The notes beneath the pieces are model-generated. The model was not told the origin of the DNA, did not search any database, and worked only from the letters and a program-made list of their open reading frames with translations. Below are positions 17,991-26,902 of a DNA stretch of 64,000 nucleotides, piece after piece. Position 1 is the stretch's first letter. Each line of letters begins with the position of its first letter. Made by a program: the position numbers and the translations under genes. The stretch is from Gammaproteobacteria bacterium (GTDB lineage: Bacteria; Pseudomonadota; Gammaproteobacteria; Pseudomonadales; Halieaceae), in NCBI GenBank assembly GCA_030427085.1, contig JAUHXH010000002.1, positions 372,001 through 436,000 of the forward strand, read 5' to 3'.

Positions 17991-18925
17991 TGGACGCGCT
18001 GCTGCCTGCACTGCTCGACGGCCTCGCCCGGTTGCCCGGCGAGTTGTTCAGTCATCCGCTCGATCCCGGGCGACGTCTCTATTGGGCGTTTCTGTTATCC
18101 AGCGTTGTGCTCGCACTGGCGGTAGTGATGTGGCGCAACCACAGCATGCAACTCAGGCCCGTTCTGCGTGCTTGCCTGGACAGGCAGTACTGGCGCCAAA
18201 CCTCACACTTGGTTGATCTTGCCCTGCTGGGTTTGAACGGCTTCATTCGCCTTACATTGCTGGTGCCTCTGCTTGGAAGCCATTTGTTGGCCACCATCTG
18301 GGTGGCGCGGGGTTGGCAGAGCACGCTGGGTAATGCGCCGGAGCTCAACTGGCACTGGAGCGTGGTGGCGCTGCTGTACACGAGCGTGTTTTTCATCGCC
18401 GAGGACTACAGCCGCTTCGCCCTGCATCGCTGCATGCACCGGGTGCCTTTCCTGTGGCGCATGCATCGCGTTCATCACGGTGCGACCGTGCTGAGCCCTC
18501 TCACTCTGTATCGCGTGCACCCGCTGGAGATGAGTGTTTACTACCTGCGTTCGCTGGCGGTCTTCGGTCTGGTGAGTGGCACCTTCGTATACCTGTTCGG
18601 TCGCCAGCTGAGCGGCTTCGATATTCTGGGTGTGGATGCCCTGGGCTTCCTGTTCAATCTGCTGGGGGCGAACCTGCGTCATTCGCCGGTGTGGCTGAGC
18701 TTCGGCCCGTTGGAGCGGTGGCTGGTGAGTCCCGCCCAACACCAACTGCACCACAGTGCGGACCCCCTCCATCGGGATATCAATTTCGGTACCTGCCTCG
18801 CGCTATGGGACCGCTTGGGGGGAAGCTGGTTGCCCGCGGGGGCGCCACGCGCGCTGCGATTCGGGCTGACAGAAGGTGTGTCGACGGCCCCGATAAAGCC
18901 GGCTGGTCTCGCGTCGACGGCCTGA
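17990..18925 (+). CDS. Sterol desaturase / fatty acid hydroxylase family membrane protein
   Basis: Membrane di-iron hydroxylase of 311 residues. The eight-histidine pattern is complete: HRCMH (146-150), HRVHH (159-163), H177, H231, HQLHH (251-255) and H261, placed between hydrophobic segments. The start ATG shares its A with the TonB receptor stop (TGATG), so translation is coupled. Finding an oxygen- and iron-dependent hydroxylase as the last gene of a Fur-box operon is unusual; it might modify membrane lipid, a lipidic siderophore or the imported ligand (inference). Confidence 0.88.
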   Translation: MDALLPALLDGLARLPGELFSHPLDPGRRLYWAFLLSSVVLALAVVMWRNHSMQLRPVLRACLDRQYWRQTSHLVDLALLGLNGFIRLTLLVPLLGSHLLATIWVARGWQSTLGNAPELNWHWSVVALLYTSVFFIAEDYSRFALHRCMHRVPFLWRMHRVHHGATVLSPLTLYRVHPLEMSVYYLRSLAVFGLVSGTFVYLFGRQLSGFDILGVDALGFLFNLLGANLRHSPVWLSFGPLERWLVSPAQHQLHHSADPLHRDINFGTCLALWDRLGGSWLPAGAPRALRFGLTEGVSTAPIKPAGLASTA

Positions 18926-18984
18926 ATTCGCAATCCCCCCGCCGCTCACCTACACTCCCAGCGTCCAATCCCGGAGAGAATCCT

Positions 18985-20337
18985 GTGAAAAAAGTCCTGC
19001 TGGCTATCCTGTTGCTGGTTGTCATTGCTTTGTTGGCGATGAAACCACTGCTTAATATCTCCCCACTGGCGGTGGGAGACGCCGTGCGGGTAGCCACGGG
19101 CCTGGGCGCCAAGCTGACCTGCTCCGCTCACTATGTTTCCGGTTTTGATGCGGCAAAAGCGGTGTCGGATATGACGGCTTATTCTCCAGCCTACGAAATG
19201 CTGGAAGTAAGCTACACGCCTGAAAACCGCCAGGCGGTGGCATCGTTGCCCCTGATTGGCAGCAAAGCGGCAAGCTATCGTCCCGGACTGGGCTGCACAC
19301 TCGACTTACCGGGCGCAGAACTTCTGGACGCCGTGACTGTGCCTGTTGTTGCAGGCAGCGATCTCCCCTGGCCTGCCGGTGCGGACACGCAAGGGCAGGG
19401 CAGGCCTGCCGCACAAGCGGCACTGGCGGCCTTGCTGGCGCGGGATACGCAGGAGGGGGAGGACACGCGAGCACTGGTGATGGTGCGCGGTGGCGAGATC
19501 ATTGCCGAAGCCTATGCGCCGGGCATCACACCCGACACGCCATTATTGGGCTGGTCGATGGGCAAGAGTGTCACGGCGATTCTACTCGGCCTGCTGGAGC
19601 GCGATGGCGAGCTTAACGTTGATGAAACTGCGCTGTTTCCGCAGTGGCAGGACAGCCCACGTACGGCCATCAGTGTAGAAAACCTGCTGCAAATGAGCTC
19701 TGGCCTGGCGTGGGTTGAGGAGTACACGCCCGGGACGGATGTATCGCGCATGCTGGCCTCGGAGGCCTCCGCCTCGGCGCTGGCGCTCGATAAAGCCCTG
19801 CAGGATCAGCCCGGCACGCGTTTTTACTATTCTTCCGGCACCACCAACTTGTTGGCACGCTTGTTGAGCAATCGTCTTGGCGGTACACAGGCTACCGTCG
19901 AATTTGTGTTCCAGCGATTATTTGAGCCGCTTGGCATGCATCGCAGCGTATTCGAGCTGGATGCGAGCGGGGTGCTGGTGGGCAGTTCCTACCCCTATTT
20001 CAGTGCCCGCGACTGGGCACGACTGGGGCAGTTGTTACTGAATGAGGGTGAACTGAATGGCTATCGCCTGTTGTCGGCGGATTGGGTTCACCGTGCGATC
20101 AGTCCCAACGCCAGTGACAATGACCCGCGTTACGGCTACCAGATCTGGTTGAATGGCGGTGGCGACAGCTTGCGCTGGCCAGACCTGCCCGAAGACAGCT
20201 ACGCCATGCAGGGTAACCGCGGCCAGATCGTGCTGGTGATTCCGTCCCTCGATACCGTGATCGTCCGTCTGGGCTGGAGTCCGGCGGAGTACCCGCGCTC
20301 CAGTCGCTTTGCTGAACTGTTGCAGGCCGTGGATTAA
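18985..20337 (+). CDS. Serine hydrolase, beta-lactamase/CubicO family
   Basis: 450 residues from the GTG at 18985, chosen because GGAGAG lies just upstream and the product then begins with a clean hydrophobic signal or anchor. Class C beta-lactamase-like fold with the catalytic SMGK (S191-K194), followed by a YSSG block in the position of the class C YxN motif. Such proteins are usually esterases, peptidases or transacylases rather than true beta-lactamases. It starts 59 bases after the hydroxylase gene on the same strand and may belong to the iron operon. The longer open frame upstream overlaps the hydroxylase and is not coding. Confidence 0.85.
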   Translation: MKKVLLAILLLVVIALLAMKPLLNISPLAVGDAVRVATGLGAKLTCSAHYVSGFDAAKAVSDMTAYSPAYEMLEVSYTPENRQAVASLPLIGSKAASYRPGLGCTLDLPGAELLDAVTVPVVAGSDLPWPAGADTQGQGRPAAQAALAALLARDTQEGEDTRALVMVRGGEIIAEAYAPGITPDTPLLGWSMGKSVTAILLGLLERDGELNVDETALFPQWQDSPRTAISVENLLQMSSGLAWVEEYTPGTDVSRMLASEASASALALDKALQDQPGTRFYYSSGTTNLLARLLSNRLGGTQATVEFVFQRLFEPLGMHRSVFELDASGVLVGSSYPYFSARDWARLGQLLLNEGELNGYRLLSADWVHRAISPNASDNDPRYGYQIWLNGGGDSLRWPDLPEDSYAMQGNRGQIVLVIPSLDTVIVRLGWSPAEYPRSSRFAELLQAVD

Positions 20338-21440
20338 TCGAGCTTTTGCCGGAAGCCCAACAGGGACAGGCCCAGCGTTAACAGGAAGAAGCCGCCGAGG
20401 AACAGCAGGTCACCACTGACGGCAGTTAGCGGAGCATCGCGCAACACGATGCCACGCACTACGCGTAGGAAATGCGTCATGGGCAACACTTCTGCCAGCC
20501 ACTGCGCCACCTGCGGCATAGCGACGAAGGGAAACATAAAACCCGACAGTAAAATGGACGGCAGGAAAAAGAAGATGAACATCTGCATCGCGCCGAGTTG
20601 GTTGGGGGCGCGGGTGGAAATCAGCAGGCCCAGACCGAGGTTGGCAAACACAAAAACCAGGCAACTGAATGCCAGCAACAGGTAACTGCCGACGACGGTA
20701 ACGTCAAACAGCCAGTGGCCCAGCAGGAGAATGATCGCCACCTGCACCATACCGATCACCATGTAGGGCACCAGCTTGCCCACCATCAATTCCAGCGGTT
20801 TCACCGGCGTGGCAATCAGTAGCTCCATGTTGCCGCGCTCCCGTTCGCGCACAATGGCGATGGCGGTGAACATGGTCATGGTCATGGTGAGGATCACACC
20901 CAGCAATCCCGGAACGGTAAACAGGGCTGCGCGCTGCTCCGGGTTGTAGAGCAACGTCACCGCCAGGGTGCCCTGGCGAGCCTGATTCGCTACCACTTCG
21001 CCGGGGCTAAAGGGAAACCCCGCCAGTGCCTTCAGGGCCGAGGCCATGACAGTGTCGGATCCATCCACCACCAGTTGCGCCAGCGGTTCGCCCGCTTCGG
21101 CGTAGAACCGACGCTCGATATCGGCGGGGATAATCAGTCCGGCGCTGTAGTCGCCATCGGTAACGGCCTGGGCGGCCTCGTCCGGCACCGCTAGCTGCGC
21201 CGCCACGCGAATAACCTGCGTGGCTTCCAGGTCGTGGATGAACTGTCGTGAGAAGCTGGTGCCAGCCTCGTCCACCAATGCGATGGGTACGTCGCGTACG
21301 TCGGTGTTGATGGTGTAGCCGAACAGCAATAACTGGATCAACGGGATGACCACCACCATGGCGAAAGTGAGGCGATCATTCTTCAGTTGAATGATCTCCT
21401 TCATGAACACAGCGAGCATGCGTTTCAGACTGGCCAGCAT
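20334..21440 (-). CDS. ABC-2 type transporter permease (YbhS/YhhJ-like)
   Basis: 368 residues: one N-terminal membrane segment, a large extracytoplasmic loop, then about five more segments, the ABC2_membrane_3 layout. FTAIAIVRERERGNMELL is the family's coupling-helix signature. Its start overlaps the ATPase stop by one base (TGATG). Only one permease is encoded, so the exporter would be a homodimer. Its 3' end overlaps convergently by 4 bases with the serine hydrolase gene. Confidence 0.92.
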   Translation of the reverse strand: MLASLKRMLAVFMKEIIQLKNDRLTFAMVVVIPLIQLLLFGYTINTDVRDVPIALVDEAGTSFSRQFIHDLEATQVIRVAAQLAVPDEAAQAVTDGDYSAGLIIPADIERRFYAEAGEPLAQLVVDGSDTVMASALKALAGFPFSPGEVVANQARQGTLAVTLLYNPEQRAALFTVPGLLGVILTMTMTMFTAIAIVRERERGNMELLIATPVKPLELMVGKLVPYMVIGMVQVAIILLLGHWLFDVTVVGSYLLLAFSCLVFVFANLGLGLLISTRAPNQLGAMQMFIFFFLPSILLSGFMFPFVAMPQVAQWLAEVLPMTHFLRVVRGIVLRDAPLTAVSGDLLFLGGFFLLTLGLSLLGFRQKLD

Positions 21441-22363
21441 CAGTCGCGCTCTCCCTCGCTGGTTACCACCACAAACACATCTTCGATGGTGGCGTCCGTG
21501 AGCGCTGCCCGGTATTGCTCGCCAGCAACGCCCTGCGCGAATTGTTCCGGCTGGGCCACGTCATTGTGCAGGATTACGCGTAACTCGTTGCCGGACTGCG
21601 CCGCGGCCAATACTTCTTCAGCAGCATTGAACTGCGGCGTGATGCTCGCTACATCGGGGCCGGAGACAATCACGACAGTAGCGTTCAGGGAGGTTTTCAG
21701 GTCCGCCACCGTGCCATCGGCCACCTTGCGGCCCTGATTCATGATGGTCAGGGCGTGGCAGCGTTCGGCCTCGTCCATGAGGTGGGTGGAAACCAGAATC
21801 GAGGTACCGGTGGCGGCGATGCGAAAGAAGCTCTCCCACATTTCCCGGCGTGTGTTGGGGTCTACTTCGGAAGTGGGCTCGTCGAGGATGAGTAGCTTGG
21901 GCCGGGTCAGCACTGCGCCCGCCAGCGCCAGACGGCGTTTTTGGCCGCCGCTGAGTGGCCCGGCAGCACGGCTACTCAAATCGCCAAGGCGGTATTCGGC
22001 CATCACTTCCGTCACGCGATTGCGACGCTCACTGGCGTTCAGGCCGTGGATGCGGCACAGAAAATGGAGGTTTTGCTCCACGGTCATGTCTTCGTACATG
22101 GAAAAACGCTGGGTCATGTAGCCCACGCTGCGCCGCACAATTGCGGCCTGGGCGGGTACCTGCATGCCCAGTACCTCTACCTCACCCTCGCTGGGGTCGA
22201 GCAATCCACACATCATTCGAATCGCGGTGGTTTTTCCCGAGCCATTCGGACCGAGAAAGCCGTGCACGGTATTGGCGGGAATATTCATGCTGAGGTTGTC
22301 CACCGCCACGAAATCGCCGAAGCACCGGGACAAGCCCCGGGTGGCGATGACGATGTCACTCAC
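21440..22363 (-). CDS. ABC transporter ATP-binding protein (YbhF-like)
   Basis: 307 residues with one nucleotide-binding domain: Walker A GPNGSGKTT, signature LSGGQKRRLALA, Walker B LLILDEP and switch His in VSTHLMDEAERC. Followed by a C-terminal regulatory extension. Overlaps the HlyD-type gene by 4 bases and the permease by one. Powers export with the permease and the periplasmic adaptor; YbhFSR relatives export drugs and cations (family knowledge), but the substrate here is unknown. Confidence 0.93.
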   Translation of the reverse strand: MSDIVIATRGLSRCFGDFVAVDNLSMNIPANTVHGFLGPNGSGKTTAIRMMCGLLDPSEGEVEVLGMQVPAQAAIVRRSVGYMTQRFSMYEDMTVEQNLHFLCRIHGLNASERRNRVTEVMAEYRLGDLSSRAAGPLSGGQKRRLALAGAVLTRPKLLILDEPTSEVDPNTRREMWESFFRIAATGTSILVSTHLMDEAERCHALTIMNQGRKVADGTVADLKTSLNATVVIVSGPDVASITPQFNAAEEVLAAAQSGNELRVILHNDVAQPEQFAQGVAGEQYRAALTDATIEDVFVVVTSEGERD

Positions 22364-23337
22364 GGCGTCGTCCTGAGGCCCACCTGGACCGGAATGCCCA
22401 CAGGGAGTTGGTGCGCGCGCTCACCCGGCAGATCAATCTGGGTAACAAAGGTCAGGCGTTGCCGATCTTCTTCCGCCAGCGCGAAGTAGGGGGTGAAGGA
22501 GGGGCGGGATTCGATGTGGCGCACGGTGCCCTCGAGGGGTGTGTTGTCGCCGTCGACAAACACATCGACAGCAGCGCCGACATTGATCTGGCTCAGCCAG
22601 GGTTGGGGTATGTAGACCCTGGCCCAGGGTTTGGCGCCGGAGAGCACGGTGGTCACCACCGCACCGGCAGGGGGTTTGTCGCCCAGCTTGAAGGGGTAAC
22701 TCTCCAGCACTCCGTCGCGTTCGGCCACTACTGTGTAGCGGTTTAGCAGGGTTTGCTGATACTCCAGCGCGGCCTGCTCGGCTTCCAGTTGTGCTTTGGC
22801 CTGGGCGATCGTCTCGCTGCGATAGCCGCGTTGCAGTTGCGTCAGTTGTTCGAGTGAGGCCTCTTCCTGACCGATAGCTTGGTCCAGTCGCGTGCGCGCG
22901 CGTTCTACATTGGCGTCGCTGGTGAGGTTCTTCTCACGCAGTTTTTGCTGGCGCTGGTATTCGAGCTCGCGATTGTTGCGTGTGCTGACATTGGCTTCAT
23001 GGCTGGCCTTGGCGGCGGCAATTTCCTCCACGCGGTAACCTGACTCAAGCTCCTGCAGTTGCCACTGCAGTTGTTCGATGGTGGCGTGGGTTTGTAGCAC
23101 GCGGGCCTGCTGCAGGCTGGGGTCCAGTTGCAACAGCTGCTGCCCGCGCTTAACGGCGTCACCCTCTTTGGCGTGCAGGGCAATAATGGTTTCGGACGCA
23201 ATGGCGCGACCGTTAACGCGATCCCACTCCAGCGTGCCCATGGCACGTTGTGGGTCGGCCTCGCAGCCAACGAGAAAAAGCCCCAGCGCGATCAACCAGG
23301 GCCGCAGGTGTGATTTGGTTCTGTGCGCTAACACCAT
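22360..23337 (-). CDS. HlyD-family periplasmic adaptor (YbhG-like), lipoprotein
   Basis: Membrane fusion protein of 325 residues with a lipobox (LFLVGC), a split lipoyl/barrel-sandwich domain and a long alpha-hairpin coiled coil (about 85-205). It would bridge the ABC-2 permease to an outer-membrane channel such as TolC. ATGA overlap with the ATPase gene. It starts 24 bases after the MDR reductase stop, so all four genes are probably one operon. Confidence 0.91.
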   Translation of the reverse strand: MVLAHRTKSHLRPWLIALGLFLVGCEADPQRAMGTLEWDRVNGRAIASETIIALHAKEGDAVKRGQQLLQLDPSLQQARVLQTHATIEQLQWQLQELESGYRVEEIAAAKASHEANVSTRNNRELEYQRQQKLREKNLTSDANVERARTRLDQAIGQEEASLEQLTQLQRGYRSETIAQAKAQLEAEQAALEYQQTLLNRYTVVAERDGVLESYPFKLGDKPPAGAVVTTVLSGAKPWARVYIPQPWLSQINVGAAVDVFVDGDNTPLEGTVRHIESRPSFTPYFALAEEDRQRLTFVTQIDLPGERAHQLPVGIPVQVGLRTTP

Positions 23338-23361
23338 GTGAGCGCTCCTTCATCATCGGCA

Positions 23362-24468
23362 TTACAGCGTCATGTCGATGATGATTTTACCCCGAGCGCG
23401 GCCGGTTTCCGAATAGGCGATGGCTTCCGCAGTGTCTTTCAAGGTATAGCGCCGGTCAATAACCGAGGAAATCTCTCCCCGAGACAGCATGTCGGCGAGC
23501 GTTTGAAGATCCGTCGGGCGCATTCTGGCCATCATGCTGATGATGGTTTCGTCCACGAACGGATCAATGACCAAGGCGGCAATGGGTTTGGTGAGCGGGC
23601 CGATCCAGTCGCCTTTGGCGCCGCCCACAAGAACCAGCCGACCACCGGGTTTAAGCATTTTCCGATTGGCCAGTACCGAGTGGTTGCCTACCATGTCAAC
23701 GATCAGGTCGTAGCGTTTCCCCAGTTGGGTGTAGTCCTGTTGTTTGTAGTCAATGACCTTGTCGGCACCGAGCGAGCGCACGAGCTCCAGGTTGCGCGTA
23801 CTGCATACGCCGTCCACTTCGGCACCCATAGACTTGGCGATTTGCACGGCGTAAGTACCGACTCCACCTGAAGCGCCGTTTACCAGTACTGTCTGGCCTG
23901 CTTTCAATTGACCGTCATCTCGCAGGGCCTGCAATGCGGTGACAGCGGCAATGGGTATTGCGGCGGCTTGTTCAAAACTGACTTTGTCGGGGATTTTTAC
24001 CACTGACGTTTCATTCGTGCTCACGGTGTATTGTGCAAATGCACCTCGATAGGCGCCGAATACGCGATCACCTGGTTTGAAATTGTCTACTGCGCTCCCC
24101 ACGGTCTCGACTGTGCCGGCAAAATCGCGCCCAAGGCGGGGCTCTGATGGGGCACCGATACCACTCATCAAGCGCATGATAAAGGGGGAGCCACGCATGT
24201 AATGCCAATCCATGGGATTGACTCCCGCGGCTTGAATCTTGATCACGATCTGGTTGGATTCGGGGCGTGGTTTTTCCACCTGCTCCACCTGCAGCACTTC
24301 GGGGCCGCCGTAGCAGTAGTAGCGTACGGCAGTAACAGTCCCTTCGGCTTGTAAAGCCGCACTTGGCGCCGGGCAGTCCTTGTCATAGGAAATCACCACG
24401 GCCAGTGCGCCCACAGCGAGCACGAGCAGAATCAGGAATCCGGAGAATATTCGGGAAAGCAGTTTCAT
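23362..24468 (-). CDS. Membrane-anchored NAD(P)-dependent MDR oxidoreductase
   Basis: Quinone-oxidoreductase/zinc-less medium-chain dehydrogenase of 368 residues. After an N-terminal membrane segment (about 8-27) come the GroES-like domain (AAGVNPMDWHYMRG, GRDFAGTVETVG, KPGDRVFG) and the Rossmann motif NGASGGVGTYAVQIAK. Start at the ATG at 24468, with AGAGGA 11 bases upstream; an upstream in-frame start would add a polar extension before the anchor. The anchor is uncommon in this family. First gene of the putative exporter operon, which suggests a detoxifying or modifying step before export (inference). Confidence 0.86.
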   Translation of the reverse strand: MKLLSRIFSGFLILLVLAVGALAVVISYDKDCPAPSAALQAEGTVTAVRYYCYGGPEVLQVEQVEKPRPESNQIVIKIQAAGVNPMDWHYMRGSPFIMRLMSGIGAPSEPRLGRDFAGTVETVGSAVDNFKPGDRVFGAYRGAFAQYTVSTNETSVVKIPDKVSFEQAAAIPIAAVTALQALRDDGQLKAGQTVLVNGASGGVGTYAVQIAKSMGAEVDGVCSTRNLELVRSLGADKVIDYKQQDYTQLGKRYDLIVDMVGNHSVLANRKMLKPGGRLVLVGGAKGDWIGPLTKPIAALVIDPFVDETIISMMARMRPTDLQTLADMLSRGEISSVIDRRYTLKDTAEAIAYSETGRARGKIIIDMTL

Positions 24469-24636
24469 AAGCGCGGGCGTCCTCTGGTCACGGTTGGAAC
24501 GGATGGTTCCACCACAGTTGTGCGACACAGACTAAAGCACTCAGCGCGTTCAGGCACGGCGAGTGCGATCAGCGGAGTGCTGTGTGCGTCAGGCTGTCTG
24601 TATCCAGCTTAGGTCAGCACTGGCGAGAGAGAAACC

Positions 24637-26181
24637 TCAATCGCTGGCAGTCTGGAAGAAGCTGTTCGGCATACCCTCACAGGACAGGGGCGGTTGCGCG
24701 GGCATCCAGCCTTCGCGGGCCAGGTGCTGTGCCACCTGTGCGGCATGCAGGCAATGTACCGTGGTGGTGGGATGCACTGCATCCCAGAACAACATGCGTT
24801 TGGGTTGCAGGCACACGCGGTCATCGTCGCGTGACCCGAAATAGCTGCCTGCGTAGCATCGCTCGGGGAGATTGAGGCTGCGATCTGCTCCGCTAACGGT
24901 AACACTGGTCCACCGTGGCGCGATCTGTTGCCGCGGTTCATCGGCGTAGGCCAGGTCGAGGAACAGGCGATTGCTGTCGAACAAGGCAATCTGGCCGCCG
25001 TTCAACTCGCTATTGAGGCGATCCACCGCCTGAACCAATTGCTGGTTGTGGTAGCGCGTCAGTTCAGACAGTTTCTGAGACAGCTCCAGGCGCCGTTCCG
25101 GGTCATTGGTAATTCCCTGCACGGGGATGTAGGTGGTGTTTTGGGTGACCACGGGCGAGCGACCCAGATCGGGCAAATTAAGCAGCACGAAATTGCGTCC
25201 GCCTGCGTCGTAGAGAGCCCTGACAGCACTCTCTAATCCACTGATGCCATCGTGGACCACCGATTGATAACCCGATTCACCCGCCGGATTGTTCAGGAAA
25301 GTGGTGATCAAGCCAGAGACCGGCTCTTTGGAAATGTAGTCGTTAGCCCCGGCCCAGATCAGAAAGGCGGTTTTATCCGGCGCTGCCAGTTGGCCTGCCA
25401 CCAGGTAATTATTGACGTAGTCTTCCACCTGGCCACCGATGCTGCCGCTGATGAAGTATTGGCCCTCCTCGCGGACACGAGCGATCCAGTCCGCTCCCGG
25501 CAATTGGCCGAGCCTCCCCAGCGAAGCGCCACCATAGGCGTGATTTTGTACGCTCAATGCGGTGGCCTGTTCCAGGTATTCGGTCCAGATGGGACCGTTG
25601 CTGAAACGCCCCATCCAGTAGGGCCAGGTGGGAAAAACGCGAACGCGGCGTTTTAAGCGACCGGTATCGGACAGACTGTCACCAAAGATCACGAGGCGGC
25701 GAATTTGCTGTGGTGACGCTTCCTGCTCGGGGTAGTAGATCGGCAGTTGAATACCTTCGCCGTCGCGCGCAGCCCACACCTGGCCGCTGTCGAGGTTGTC
25801 GGATACACCGTGGTCGTGCAGGGTTTCGCTGCAACGAGTGCGCAAAAAACTGCGCGTGGTCGGCAGTGGCTGGCCGCTGCCAGCGTAAACCGTGTGGAGC
25901 ACGAAGTAGCCATCTTCCAGGTGTCCGCGCAATCGCAGCAGTGCGCCCTGCTGATCGCGGCCCCAAAGCGGCGCCGGCTGCGGGTCTAGAATGGCGTGCG
26001 GAGCGGGTTCCCCGATAGGGTCCGGGGTTTCGCACTGGAGCAGCCATTCGTGGCCGTCCCATTGGGCGGGGTGTTGCAGGGCGGGTTCGTGGAGGCGCCA
26101 GTCGGCGCAGGCGGGCAATAACCCGGCGGCCAGTGCCAGCGTAAGGTACTGCAAACCTTGTTGGAACTTCCCTGCCCTCAT
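24637..26181 (-). CDS. SGNH/GDSL lipase, hemolysin/phospholipase-like, lipoprotein
   Basis: 514 residues with a lipoprotein signal (GLLPAC, Cys25), an N-terminal domain of about 140 residues, then an SGNH hydrolase domain: block I FGDSLSDTG (Ser169), RFSNGPIWTEYL, block III WAGANDY and block V DAVHP with the catalytic Asp-His pair. The SNGPIWTEYL feature and the extra N-terminal domain resemble Vibrio thermolabile-hemolysin type phospholipases. Probably cleaves lipid esters at the cell surface. AGGGG precedes the ATG by about 8 bases. Confidence 0.9.
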   Translation of the reverse strand: MRAGKFQQGLQYLTLALAAGLLPACADWRLHEPALQHPAQWDGHEWLLQCETPDPIGEPAPHAILDPQPAPLWGRDQQGALLRLRGHLEDGYFVLHTVYAGSGQPLPTTRSFLRTRCSETLHDHGVSDNLDSGQVWAARDGEGIQLPIYYPEQEASPQQIRRLVIFGDSLSDTGRLKRRVRVFPTWPYWMGRFSNGPIWTEYLEQATALSVQNHAYGGASLGRLGQLPGADWIARVREEGQYFISGSIGGQVEDYVNNYLVAGQLAAPDKTAFLIWAGANDYISKEPVSGLITTFLNNPAGESGYQSVVHDGISGLESAVRALYDAGGRNFVLLNLPDLGRSPVVTQNTTYIPVQGITNDPERRLELSQKLSELTRYHNQQLVQAVDRLNSELNGGQIALFDSNRLFLDLAYADEPRQQIAPRWTSVTVSGADRSLNLPERCYAGSYFGSRDDDRVCLQPKRMLFWDAVHPTTTVHCLHAAQVAQHLAREGWMPAQPPLSCEGMPNSFFQTASD

Positions 26182-26289
26182 TCATTCGCCCCTGTCTGAC
26201 CGGGCGGGCAGCCACGTTCTGCCCGCGTCAGAATTATAAGCGCAGGGTACTTGCACGCAACTGCCTCCGGCAGCGCGAGCGCCGTGAAA

Positions 26290-26652
26290 CTACTCCATGC
26301 AGGGGTAACGCAACATAAACTGAATCGCGATCAGCCGATCGGCATCCTGGCGTGTCAGCCATGCTGCATTGCGGCTGGCCTTGGATTCCAGATACGAAGT
26401 AATGAGGTCGTATTTGTACTCGTTTGTGAACGCCTCAGTACCGCAGATCTCGGCCGGCTTGGTTTCGGTCGTGGTGGAGAATTCTTCCAGCACACGGTTA
26501 ATACGGTCGATACAGACACCGCTGTCTGCACCGGTTTCGCGACACTGTTCCAACAGTACGTCGGCAGTAATAGGCGTTGTTATATCTTGCGCACGGACAA
26601 GTCCGGCGGCAAAAAACAGGCACAGTGTCGGGATCAGGACACGTTCCCACAT
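26290..26652 (-). CDS. Small exported protein, possibly Rap1a/Tai-like
   Basis: 120 residues with a Sec signal peptide (ending at VRAQ) and a GGAGG Shine-Dalgarno 9 bases before the ATG, so it is surely translated. Four cysteines remain in the mature part, and a helical C-terminus ends in RYPC, a layout like the Rap1a immunity fold (PF18602), which otherwise covers many stand-alone periplasmic proteins. No T6SS effector lies beside it. The family assignment is by memory of pattern only. Confidence 0.7.
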   Translation of the reverse strand: MWERVLIPTLCLFFAAGLVRAQDITTPITADVLLEQCRETGADSGVCIDRINRVLEEFSTTTETKPAEICGTEAFTNEYKYDLITSYLESKASRNAAWLTRQDADRLIAIQFMLRYPCME

Positions 26653-26902
26653 AGTGACAGGCCTCCATTGTTATATTAGTGGGTATGGTGCGGCGACTTG
26701 TCTTTCACTTTGAGTCTCTCACAACAACACGGTCGCGGGCCATGCTGGCAAGCCGAAAACCCGAGGAATGTGAAGAAATCTGTAGTTATTTGTGCGCTGG
26801 GACGCACTGGAGCATATTCTGGCGAATGTGGTGTCCTGATTTACGCCCCGACCCGCACCTGATAGGCTCTCACCCCCGAATTAACCCCGAGAGACCCTCC
26901 CC

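Noticed and set aside
18454-18984. N-terminal extension of the serine hydrolase frame
   Set aside because: It overlaps the hydroxylase gene in another frame and lacks a signal; the GTG at 18985 has a good ribosome-binding site and starts a signal/anchor helix.
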